Origin: JANMDS01 sp031430575
GTDB taxonomy: Bacteria > Pseudomonadota > Gammaproteobacteria > Burkholderiales > Casimicrobiaceae
DNA length: 35,684 nt
NCBI GenBank assembly: GCA_031430575.1
Contig: JANPBT010000075.1
Coordinates: 1 to 35,684 of the forward strand
Reading direction: 5' to 3'
Below the pieces are notes generated by a model. That model was not told where the DNA came from and ran no database searches. It was given only the letters and a program-made list of their open reading frames with translations. A program made the translations under genes and the position numbers. Shown piece by piece: positions 1-9,000 of the stretch (positions are counted from its first letter, which is position 1; each line of letters begins with the position of its first letter).

Positions 1-138
1 CAAAGGTCTTTGCTGAAACGTTTCCGCAGAAAAACAAAAAACATCATCAACTCAGCGCACCAAACTTATTAATATGATTAGATCTTTTCGCAGACGACGT
101 CGATAATAAAAAACCTAAAAACAGGCATCCCTCAAAAA

Positions 139-212
139 ATACCTGCGGCGCAGAAATAGCCCCTTTTTAAGCAAAAGCGCATCAAAAAGTGCCATTTCTG
201 CGCCGCAGGTAT
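139..212. repeat. Inverted pair of the 13-bp core repeat (copies 1 and 2)
   Basis: Copy 1 (core 141-153) reads ACCTGCGGCGCAG on the plus strand and copy 2 (core 198-210) reads it on the minus strand. The flanks match as well, so about 19 bases on each side can pair, with some 35 bases between the arms. The pair lies just past the stop of the ychJ-like gene and may act as a transcript end, but there is no clean T-run after the stem. That terminator role is inferred. Confidence 0.85.
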
Positions 213-228
213 TAGAGCGAAAATAGGC

Positions 229-582
229 TTACGTGGCGCTCACATAAAACCAGCGCCCGCCTTCACGCACAAAGCGGCTGACTTCCTGCATACGCTGGGC
301 GCGGCCGTTGGCTTTACTGACGGCGACGAACTCGACCACGCCGGTGTCGCCGTCTTCGCGAAAACGTTTGATCTCGAGGCGCACCCACGTCGCCTCATCC
401 GCGCCGACCCCGGCGGGCCGCGTGCTTGGGTGCCAGGTGCTTATCACGTATCCGAAATCACCGCGGGCGTAGGCGGTGTATCGCGAACGCATGAGCGCGA
501 CGGCCGTGGGTGCGTTCTCACCAGCATGGAAGCGGGCGCAACACGCATCGTAGGATTTACCAAAACCACAATCGCAACTCAT
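229..582 (-). CDS. ychJ: YchJ-like (UPF0225) protein, short form
   Basis: 117 residues from the ATG at 582. The N-terminus carries a SEC-C-type metal-binding motif with Cys3, Cys5, Cys14 and Cys15 (CDCGFGKSYDACC), followed by the family signature LMRSRYTAYARGDFGYVISTWHPS and an NTF2-like fold ending in WFYVSAT. The E. coli protein has a second SEC-C motif at its C-terminus, which is absent here. The start overlaps the upstream acetyltransferase stop as ATGA. The longer reading frame starting at 636 lies inside that gene and is rejected. No good ribosome binding site is visible, so translational coupling is likely. The biological role of the family is not established; SEC-C motifs bind zinc. 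The overlap itself is made from a copy of the 13-base repeat. Confidence 0.85.
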   Translation of the reverse strand: MSCDCGFGKSYDACCARFHAGENAPTAVALMRSRYTAYARGDFGYVISTWHPSTRPAGVGADEATWVRLEIKRFREDGDTGVVEFVAVSKANGRAQRMQEVSRFVREGGRWFYVSAT

Positions 583-1133
583 ACCTGCGGCGCAGCGTTG
601 AAGTGTGTGGCGAGGGTTTGCGGCAGATCGTCCCACACGTAGATGTGCTCGATGAGATTAACGCCGGACATTTCAAACGGCGTTGCGTGATCAAAACGTG
701 CGCCGAAATATCGATAGAAATGTTCTGCTGCGTTGTCTTTTAAAACCTCGACGCAAGCGCTCTTGAATCCCAATGTGGCCATATCGCTCAAGGCGCGTTG
801 CGTGAGTTTGCGCCCAAGGCCTCGGCCTTGCGCAGATTGCAGCAAGTAGATCGCGCGCAGTTGGCCGTCAGTTGCGACCTCTTTATTGCGGCGCGCGCTA
901 AAACTCACAAATCCGAGGCAAGGCGCAGTTGAATCACGGGCGATCACAACACTTTCTCCCGCAGTTGCGATGACTTTCGACCAGCTATCCGTTCGCCGCT
1001 CAATATTCGCCCACGCTTCAATCGCGTGCGGCGGCACCTGCCCCGGATAGGTCGTGCGCCAGCTCGCACAGTGGGTATGCGCGATCGCGGGTGCATCGGC
1101 AAGCGTTGCAACGCGAAATTGGACTTCACTCAT
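579..1133 (-). CDS. GNAT-family N-acetyltransferase
   Basis: 184 residues. It is a GCN5-related acetyltransferase, expected to move an acetyl group from acetyl-CoA to an unknown amine. The pyrophosphate-binding motif A is clear as QGRGLG (102-107), preceded by the beta-strand LRAIYLL (92-98). The C-terminal part VEVLKDNAAEHFYRYFGAR is the usual motif B, with the conserved aromatic residues in FYRYFG. The substrate cannot be told from sequence. The start at 1133 overlaps the leuA stop (ATGA) and the stop overlaps the ychJ start (ATGA), so the three genes form a tight operon. The last residues, AAPQV, are encoded by a copy of the 13-base repeat, making a tail that is probably not part of the fold. 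Confidence 0.85.
   Translation of the reverse strand: MSEVQFRVATLADAPAIAHTHCASWRTTYPGQVPPHAIEAWANIERRTDSWSKVIATAGESVVIARDSTAPCLGFVSFSARRNKEVATDGQLRAIYLLQSAQGRGLGRKLTQRALSDMATLGFKSACVEVLKDNAAEHFYRYFGARFDHATPFEMSGVNLIEHIYVWDDLPQTLATHFNAAPQV
583..595 (+). repeat. Core repeat copy 3, at the GNAT/ychJ junction
   Basis: Exact ACCTGCGGCGCAG on the plus strand. Read on the minus strand it encodes the last residues APQV of the acetyltransferase and directly abuts the overlapping stop and start (TATGAG). Confidence 0.9.
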
Positions 1134-2824
1134 CCCTGCGGCGCAATTTTCGCTCGTGACGCATCACGATTTAAGCCCGACAAAATCGCTTTGAACGATG
1201 CGGTGACGATATTGCTGTCCATGCCTACGCCGTGCAGCGTTGGGCCATCGCCGACACGCATTTCAATGTACGTGATGGCAGTTGCGTTCGCTCCGCTGCC
1301 AATGGAATGCTCGTGATAATCCATTACTTTTACGGGCGCGTGAAGCTCGCTTTCAATCGCGGCGACGAAGGCATCAATCGGCCCATTGCCATGGCCCGTA
1401 GCTTTGTGCTGCGCGCCTTGAATCTTCACTTCCGCAGTCACCGCGACGGCATTACCACCCGCGCGCGAATCTTCGGTTAAATGATGCGCCTGGTAATCGT
1501 AGGGCGAACTGCGCCGCAGGTATTCAGTATCAAACACATTCCAAATATCGGCTGCGCTGAACTCCTTGCCACTGGTATCCATCGCCTGCTGCACCACAGC
1601 GCTGAATTCAATTTGCATCCGCCGCGGCAGATCTACTCCGTATTCACTTTGCAGAAGATAGGAGATACCGCCCTTACCCGATTGTGAGTTCACGCGAATC
1701 ACCGCTTCGTAGCTGCGGCCTACATCTTTCGGGTCAATGGGCAGATACGGCATATCCCAAATCATGTCGTCTTTGCGCTGGCTAAAGGCTTTCTTGATCG
1801 CATCTTGGTGCGAGCCAGAAAAACTTGTGTACACCAGATCGCCGACGTAGGGATGACGCGGGTGGATGGGAATTTGATTGCAATATTCAACCGTTTTTTT
1901 GATTTCATCAATATCGCTGAAATCTAAATTGGGGTTCACGCCTTGCGAATACATATTGAGCGCTAAATTCACGATATCGACATTGCCCGTGCGCTCGCCA
2001 TTGCCAAACAAGCAGCCTTCCACACGCTCTGCGCCCGCCATCATGGCGAGTTCCGCCGCTGCAGTGCCGGTGCCCCGATCATTGTGTGGGTGCACAGACA
2101 AAATCATGCGTTCGCGCCCACGTACGTTGCGATGAATCCACTCGATTTGATCGGCAAAACAATTGGGAGAAGCGTTCTCTACCGTGGTGGGTAGATTCAT
2201 GATGAGTTGATTTGTTACGCTCGCGCCAAATTCATCGAGCACAGTCTCAATGACCCGCTTAGAAAACTCCAACTCGGTATTGGAAAACATCTCTGGCGAA
2301 AACTCGAAACGCCATTTCGTCTCGGGGTATTTCGCCATTAGCGCTTTGACTTGCCGCACATGCGGGATGGTGAGTTCATTGACGACTTGATCTTGCGACA
2401 AGCCGAAAACCACATTGCGCATCACTGGTGCCGTAGCGTGATAGAGATGAAAAATGGCCTGTTTCGCGCCCTTGAGCGACTCAAACGTACGCTCAATAAA
2501 TGCCTCACGCGAGGGCGAAAGCACTTGAATCCACACATCGTCTGGAATCAAATTTTCTTCGATCAACATGCGTACGAAATCGAAATCCGTTTGCGAGGCG
2601 GAGGGAAAACCAATCTCAATTTCCTTCACGCCCACACGCACGTTAGTTTCAAACATTTTTTTCTTACGCGCCACATCCATTGGCTCAATCAGCGATTGAT
2701 TGCCATCGCGCAAATCAGTTGCCAGCCAGATTGGTGGCGCAGTAATCGTGCGGCTGGGCCATGCGCGATCTTGCAACGGGATCGCCGCAAACGGGCGATA
2801 TTTTTGAGATGGATTTTTTAACAT
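1130..2824 (-). CDS. leuA: 2-isopropylmalate synthase (class 2 LeuA)
   Basis: 564 residues from the ATG at 2824 (MLKNPSQKYRPF), the start that matches the family; ATGs at 2830 and 2857 are less likely. The enzyme condenses acetyl-CoA with 2-ketoisovalerate, the first committed step of leucine synthesis. The catalytic barrel shows DLRDGNQ (37-43), the metal-binding HPHNDRGTG (245-253) and GNGERTGNVD (274-283). The C-terminal third is the LeuA allosteric domain that senses leucine, ending with an HSIGSGANATAITYIE segment. Residues 435-440 (YLRRSS), in the linker before the allosteric domain, are encoded by an exact copy of the 13-base repeat. It heads an operon with the acetyltransferase and ychJ genes and follows a likely leucine attenuator. 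Confidence 0.96.
   Translation of the reverse strand: MLKNPSQKYRPFAAIPLQDRAWPSRTITAPPIWLATDLRDGNQSLIEPMDVARKKKMFETNVRVGVKEIEIGFPSASQTDFDFVRMLIEENLIPDDVWIQVLSPSREAFIERTFESLKGAKQAIFHLYHATAPVMRNVVFGLSQDQVVNELTIPHVRQVKALMAKYPETKWRFEFSPEMFSNTELEFSKRVIETVLDEFGASVTNQLIMNLPTTVENASPNCFADQIEWIHRNVRGRERMILSVHPHNDRGTGTAAAELAMMAGAERVEGCLFGNGERTGNVDIVNLALNMYSQGVNPNLDFSDIDEIKKTVEYCNQIPIHPRHPYVGDLVYTSFSGSHQDAIKKAFSQRKDDMIWDMPYLPIDPKDVGRSYEAVIRVNSQSGKGGISYLLQSEYGVDLPRRMQIEFSAVVQQAMDTSGKEFSAADIWNVFDTEYLRRSSPYDYQAHHLTEDSRAGGNAVAVTAEVKIQGAQHKATGHGNGPIDAFVAAIESELHAPVKVMDYHEHSIGSGANATAITYIEMRVGDGPTLHGVGMDSNIVTASFKAILSGLNRDASRAKIAPQG
1134..1146 (+). repeat. Degenerate core repeat copy 4, at the leuA/GNAT junction
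   Basis: CCCTGCGGCGCAA, two changes from the core. On the minus strand it encodes the last residues APQG of leuA and abuts the ATGA overlap with the next gene, the same arrangement as copy 3. Confidence 0.6.
1509..1521 (-). repeat. Core repeat copy 5, in frame inside leuA
   Basis: Exact core on the minus strand, with the usual AT before it. In the leuA frame it reads YLRRS, within the linker before the regulatory domain. Confidence 0.85.
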
Positions 2825-2855
2825 GGCCATGATTTGAATTCCAAAAGAGGACGGC

Positions 2856-2873
2856 AAAAACGCCCCACGGGCG
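2856..2873 (-). terminator. Probable leuA attenuator terminator
   Basis: On the minus strand the sequence is CGCCC, loop GTG, GGGCG, then five T. This is a compact rho-independent terminator placed 32 bases upstream of the leuA start and downstream of a leucine-rich leader peptide. In that position a terminator makes sense as an attenuator: when leucyl-tRNA is scarce, ribosome stalling on the leader would favour a competing fold. The competing fold was not computed. The GGCG inside the adjacent repeat copy and the C-run near 2910-2915 are candidate pairing partners for its two arms. Confidence 0.7.
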
Positions 2874-2877
2874 AAAT

Positions 2878-2890
2878 CTGCGCCGCAGGT
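2878..2890 (-). repeat. Core repeat copy 6, inside the leuA leader
   Basis: Exact core with flanks AAAT and ATTTCGC. It lies between the leader-peptide stop and the attenuator terminator, directly next to the terminator 5' arm. Its GCGCAG can pair with CTGCGC at the end of the leader Leu codons. Confidence 0.9.
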
Positions 2891-2925
2891 ATTTACTACA
2901 AAAGAAGGGGGGATGTGTGCGCTTT

Positions 2926-2979
2926 TCAGCGCAGCAGCAGGAGCGAAAGCAGGCCACGCAAAGCGAAGCCGGATTTCAT
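2926..2979 (-). CDS. leuL: Leucine leader peptide upstream of leuA
   Basis: A 17-residue open frame, MKSGFALRGLLSLLLLR, with seven leucines, six of them in the last eight residues, ending 101 bases before the leuA start. The codons in the run are CTG CTT TCG CTC CTG CTG CTG. A leucine-rich leader followed by a terminator just before the first leucine gene is the classical attenuation layout. After the Leu run the RNA can form GCGCT-GAAA-AGCGC. No Shine-Dalgarno sequence is obvious before the ATG, so the start is uncertain; an in-frame GTG further upstream (near 3006) is an alternative. The functional call is inferred from composition and position. Confidence 0.65.
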   Translation of the reverse strand: MKSGFALRGLLSLLLLR

Positions 2980-3012
2980 TGGGAGCGAGAAGATATAGAC
3001 GCGCACACCTGA

Positions 3013-3041
3013 AATATAGCGCGGAAGCCCCGTCCGCGCAA
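3013..3041 (-). promoter_or_regulatory. Candidate sigma-70 promoter for leuA
   Basis: On the minus strand TTGCGC (3036-3041), 17 bases, then TATATT (3013-3018). The -10 is good and the -35 poor. Transcription would start near 3006, about 25 bases ahead of the leader-peptide ATG. Confidence 0.4.
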
Positions 3042-3051
3042 GCGGGCGGGG
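3028..3051 (-). terminator. GC-rich hairpin after chpA
   Basis: The ten-base arms 3028-3037 and 3042-3051 pair with one G-T wobble around a four-base loop, 11 bases past the chpA stop. There is no T-run on the minus-strand side, so it may be a weak or factor-assisted terminator of the pil-chp operon. Confidence 0.45.
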
Positions 3052-3061
3052 TTTAAAGCCA

Positions 3062-6000
3062 TTAGGCCTTAATGAACGTGCGAATATTGCGCAGCAGTTC
3101 TTCGTCTTGGTAGGGCTTACCGAGGTAGACATTGACGCCTAATTCCATCGCATGATTGCGGTGTTTCTCCGCAGTTCGCGACGTAATCATGATGATCGGA
3201 ATGTTTTTTAATCCTGCATCGCTTTTTGCCGCACGGGTGAACTCAAAACCATCCATTCGTGGCATTTCAATGTCGAGCAAGATGACTTCTGGCTTATGCT
3301 CGGAGAGAACGGTCAGCGCGTCCATACCGTCTTTCGCGGTGAGCACGCGGAAGCCCTCGCGTTCTAAAAAACGCGTGGTGATTTTACGCACCGTGAGCGA
3401 GTCATCGACCACGAGCACCAATGCCTTTTCCTCGACCGGCGCAATTTGCGGACGGAATGCAAGCACGCGCGCCGTCTGCGGCACTGCCGCGGGGCTATTC
3501 GCGTCAGCAACAACTATTGAAGCCGCGTCACGCGCCTCAACAATGGTTGCGGCCTTGCTCGCGGTTTCATAAAAGCTCACCAGCTGCATTGGGTTGTAGA
3601 GCAATACGATATCACCGTCACCAAGTAGCGTAATACCAACGAGGCCGGGCACGCGAGAGAGCTGAGGCCCCATGCGTTTTAAGACAACCTCTTGGTTGCC
3701 GTAGACCGCGTCCACATCAATCGCAATGGCGTTAGTGCCGGAGCGCACGATCACTGCCTGGCTTACCATTTCCTCGCGCGGTTGCGGTATTTCGCCTAGG
3801 TAAGCGTGTAGCGAAGTAAATTGAACCTGCTCGCGACCATGCTGCACCACGCCTGATAGGGTTGCCGCTTCCCACTCATTGCGTCGAAGCGCTTTCACGG
3901 TCTCGACCATCGCTGATGGAATGCCGAAACGACGGCTACCGATTTGCACCAAAACGCTATTCATCAGCGTCAGCGTTAACGGCACTGTCAGGATCAACAT
4001 CGCACCCTTGCCAGCTTCATAAATCGCATCGACCCGACCACCTAGTGCATTGATTTCTGTGCGGACAACGTCCATCCCGACACCACGCCCTGCGACGGCG
4101 GTGATCTCAGTGGAGGTGGTGAACCCAGGTTTGAAAATGAATTCAACCCACTCAGCGTCTGTAAGCACATCAGCGTCTGCCGCCAATCCTTGCGCGATCG
4201 CTTTGGCACGAATCCCAGCAATATCGAAGCCCTGTCCATCATCGCTAATCGTGACTTCAACCAAGTTACCTTGTTGTCGCAAATCAACGAGAATTTCACC
4301 CGTCTCACTTTTTGATGCGGCGATCCGCGCGCCCGGCATTTCGATGCCATGCGCGAGCGAGTTACGCAACACGTGCTCAACCAGCGGCGCAAGCCGCTCT
4401 AATACGCTGCGGTCAATGCTGAGGTCGCCGCCGCGAATATCCATGTTTGCGCGCTTACCCACTTCGCGAGCAGTTTGACGCAACACCCGATACAAGCGCT
4501 CGCGTAAGCTATTGAAGGCAACGGTACGAATGGACTGCAATTGATTTTGCAAACTACGCGCAATACGCCCCTGCGTATTCAAAGCCGAATCGGTTGCATC
4601 CAAATTACTAACAATAGATTGCTGCACCGTCGCGACGTCGTTAACACCCTCAGCCAAACTGCGTGTAAGCTCTTGGAAGCGGGTGAATCGATCAAACTCA
4701 AGTGGATCGAAATTTGAATCGGTTTCTTGCGCCTGCGTGAGATGCGATTGAATTTGTGATTCCGCTTGAATTTCAATCTCACGCACCTGCGTACGCAAGC
4801 GCGTGACGCTGGAAGTAAGTTCATTTAAATTACCGCGCAAGGCTTTTAGCTCTGACTCCATGCGGGATCGGCTAATACTGACTTCGCCCGTTTCGTCCGC
4901 GAGGCGCTCGATGGCATCAGCGCGAACGCGCAAAATTTGCGCTTGCGATGCAGCATCTGAATCAAGCCAGCGCAGTGCCTCGGGCGCGGCCTGCGTCGGT
5001 ACGAATTGCGACGTATCGGATGTAACGCCTGCGCCTAGCGCAGGGATTGACGCAAGGTTTGACGCAGGGATAGATCCAAACGCTTCAGCACGCGCGGCAT
5101 CGGCGGCGACCAGCGTCGCAGCTGCGCTCGAGGTGCTTGAGGAATACGCTTCGCCTTGCAGTGCGTCGGCGACATAATCTTTCTCTGCAATCGCGACTGG
5201 GGTTTCATCGATCACAGCCGATACGACACCGGGCAACGCGGTGTTAGCTTCCCCGTTTTGTAAGCGATCTAATAGAAAGGCGATACCATCTAAATCGAGC
5301 TCAAACTCTTCGATATGCTTAGCGGACAACACCGTTTGCCGACCGTCACCTTCGAGGATGGACTCCATGCGATGGGCGAGTTCACCCAAGCGCATTGCAC
5401 CTGCCATACGTGCGCTACCTTTAATGGTGTGTAACGTCCGCTTCAAGCCGTTCATCGCTTCCACGTCTTTGGCGTTTACGCTCAATTGGCGCATTTGCGC
5501 GCTCGCCTGCGGGAAAAGCTCAGCAGCTTCTTCAAGGAAGATCGGAAGCACGGTCGTGTCGAGATCATCCCGAACGCCAGCGAGCGGATCACTCTTTGCG
5601 CGCGATGATGAGATGGCCTCAGTCGAACGTACCGCCGCTTTTGAGATATCAATCTCACCGACGACGGCCTTCGAAGTCGCGCTTGGGATAAGCGCAGGGG
5701 CAAAAGTGGGCAGAATCTGCGCCGCAGGTATCGTCGTTTTTTCCGATTGAGTACTGGCGTCGTCGCTATCCGTTACGCGGTGCGACGGTTGGACCGGAAC
5801 CACAGGCGTTGCCAGCACCGCGACTGCGATTGCACCAAGCGCGATTGGCGCAACAACCGGCGCAACGGAAGCGAAGGCGCTACCGTTAAAGAGCGAAGCG
5901 GCGGGCGCAGGCTCTGCAGTCGGCAGGGCTATCGTTTTGGCCGTTGCGTGCGAAGTCTGCGCAATCGGCACTTCACTGAGCATCTCTGATAAAGCATCAG

Positions 6001-9000
6001 GCGTAAATGATTCCGTGGGCTCGGTCATGACTGTCATTGGCCCCAGATCATCGAGCATCATCTCATCGACACTGCGGGTCGGTCGATTTGCACAAATGAC
6101 TTCCAACGAATCACGGGCGATGGCTACAAAATCGATATCGGCTGGATCGGGATCTACCTCATCGCGTACGCATTGACAGAGACTTTGCAGTGCAGCTACA
6201 GCAGTTGCCAATGCCGGAACTGCATCTTGAACGCTATGATCTTCTTTTATTGCGACGAGCGCTGACTCAAGCGCGCCTGCGAGCGAGCCAATGTCGGTCA
6301 GCCCGACGGACAGGTGCATGCCCTTGAGCGTATGCGCTGCACGAATCATTTCGTCCGTAGGCGCGCTCGTCGGCTCAAACTGCATGCGTTCGACTTCGCG
6401 CGTGAGCACTGCAATATGCCCGGCGGCTTCGTCGGTGACGATCGTACGCAAGGCTGCAGGAAGCACAACCGCGGGCCGCTGAGATGGCGTTGGCAAAGTG
6501 GGGCTGACACTAAAAACGGTATTGTGTGCGGCGACCTGTGGCGCAGACGAGGCACTGCTCGCAGCGATCGACATCGTGGCGGCAGCCGTAGCCGCGAGCG
6601 CAGCGATGGGCACCACGGTTGGCCCGCTCGATTTCAAATAATCAAGGCTAGCGGGAACTGTCGGCAGTTGCGATGCCGCCAAAGATTTAATTTCACTCAA
6701 CTCAAGACGATCTTCTGCAATCAACGGCGTTGCCGTCATAAGCTCTGGTTGCTCGGGCGCTACCGCCTCGGCGAGCGCAAAATCACCAAACGATAAATCA
6801 AAGGCCGCCGGTATGCTCTCGGGCAGATCGGCAGGCACAATCGCGACCGGTGGTGCGGCAAGCGCATCAAACTTTAGATCGCCAAAAACCAAATCAAATG
6901 GCGATGGCGATACGAGCGCTGCGTCTTGGGCGGCGATGCTTTTTGGAGCAACGATTTCGGCAATTTCAACTTTAGGCGCGGCAATTTCGATGCCCGCTCT
7001 TGATGCCAAGACCGGCGCAGCGACAACGGCGGTTAAGCGTTCAGCGCGCCCTTCGCAAATTGCGAGCGCGCGTTCAATTTCTCGCTTATCGAGTCCATTG
7101 GCAGCAGCAGGATTTGCCGCGATCGCATTGACCCAACGCAAAAACTGACTACGAGCAGTCACGATGAGGGCTCGATCATTGCTAGAGAGCGGCGCTTCAC
7201 GTTGGAGTACGGTGTTTAAGTGACTCTCAACTTCCCAAGCAACATCACCGAGCTCATTCAGGCCGACCATCCGTCCGCTGCCTTTAAGCGTGTGAAATCC
7301 CCGACGCACTGAAACAAGCGTTTCCCGATCTGACGGGTTGGCATTGAGCGCTGCAATCGAAGATTCGAAGTCAGCGAGGATCTCGTTGGCTTCCTCTAGA
7401 TAAATATCTAATAAAGCATCATCCTGATCCGCCGCATCCTTTTGCATTAACGATTGGGTTTGGTTTGATACCGCCGGGAGCGGCACCAAATCGCCCATCG
7501 CTACCGTCTCTGTTAACGCTATCGCATCGCGCGAATCGTGCTGCGCATCAGCGGTAGTCTCGAGCGCTACGATGGCTTCACGCACAGCCGCTAAGAGCTC
7601 ATTATTACCCAGCAATTTCGCATCTTCATGCAGCTGATGTAAACGCATATTTACTTCGGCACGGGTGTCTAGTCCGTCAGGATCAGCATTCCATTTCGAT
7701 ACCAATGCTGCGAGTGCTTTTCGCTGCCGCGATACGTCCGCTTCAACGCTAATTGAAGGCAAATCGAGCTCACCCGCTGCCTCGCCGCTCTCAGCGCCAG
7801 AATCGCGCGCGCTGTGCAGCGCAATTGGATCAAGCATGCGCGAGAGCTCTGCATCGGGTTGCGCTGTTTTCGCATCGACATAAAAACCCAACATCGAGAG
7901 CAAATCAGCGATGCTCGCGACTTTACCGGAATGGGTGTCGGCAGAATCGGTAGTCTGAATTTCTGCTAACTCACGCTCAACCTCGCCCAGAACCGTTGCG
8001 GCGCGGGCTTGGTCAGAAACCATAAACACGCCGGCAGTTTGGGAAATTTTTGATCGAATTAGTGCGAGATCAATCGCGGCAGTGCCACGCACCCATGCGT
8101 CGATTGCAGATTCGATGACACCTAAATTATCTTTAACTTCAGCCATTAACGTGCGGAAGCTTTCACGCTCTTGCGCACGACGCGTGATTGCTGGGGCAAC
8201 GCGACGATCTGCGAGATCGTCGAGGCCGTGGGCGGCCATATGCACTTGTTCAACAAGAGAATCCGCTTCGATTTCAAACGATGCTGCATCGCCAGCGAAA
8301 TTTGCAAGCGTGGTCTCGGTGAAGAGCAGCGCCTGGAAAAACTCCATGGCCAAGCGATCTGCAATCACATCGCTTTCGTTTTGCGGAACGACCTCTGCAA
8401 GTTTAGAAAACAGATACGCTAATTTTGGTCGTGTTAAGGCTTGCGCGAGCTCACTGGCAGTGGTTGCATCTTTCCGCACGACCTCGCGCGCCTCGGGGTG
8501 ACCCGATACCACGCGCTGCCAACCGGCCCGAATATCGGCAATTTTTGCAACAAGCGCTTCAATGGTTGGCCGCAACGAAACGTAGTCAGTACTGTTGCGC
8601 AGGCTGGTTCCGGGGCTTGGCAAGAGTCGGCTGAGTTCATACAGATTTTGAATATCTGCAACGAGTTTAGATTTTGGCTCTGCCCGCCCAACATGAAAGA
8701 GCACCTCGCGACGTAAACGGTCAGAGACTTTTGTTGAGCCCTCTACGAATCGACGGATTTGCAAATCTACACGGCCCGCGAGCTGCTTGACGCCCAAAGT
8801 AGCCGATAGGGAATCAGTCTCTATAGCGTGTAAAAAACCACTCACCGACCACCAAAACGAGCGCTGCGCAGGCAATGGAAATGCCCGCTCGACGACGCCG
8901 ACCTGCTCGCGCATCTCGAGCAATCCGCGTTGATCGCCACGCAGCCATTTCAGCAGACCTTTTTCATAGGCGCGGCGCGCTGCAAGTAAGTAGGCGGGCA

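Noticed and set aside
1..138. The C-terminal end of a plus-strand gene at the window edge, ending near 72 or 80
   Set aside because: Two frames give short basic tails but neither resembles a known protein, and the sequence is AT-rich. I cannot choose between a gene end and non-coding DNA. A ten-base palindrome (GAAACGTTTC, 15-24) was noted without meaning.
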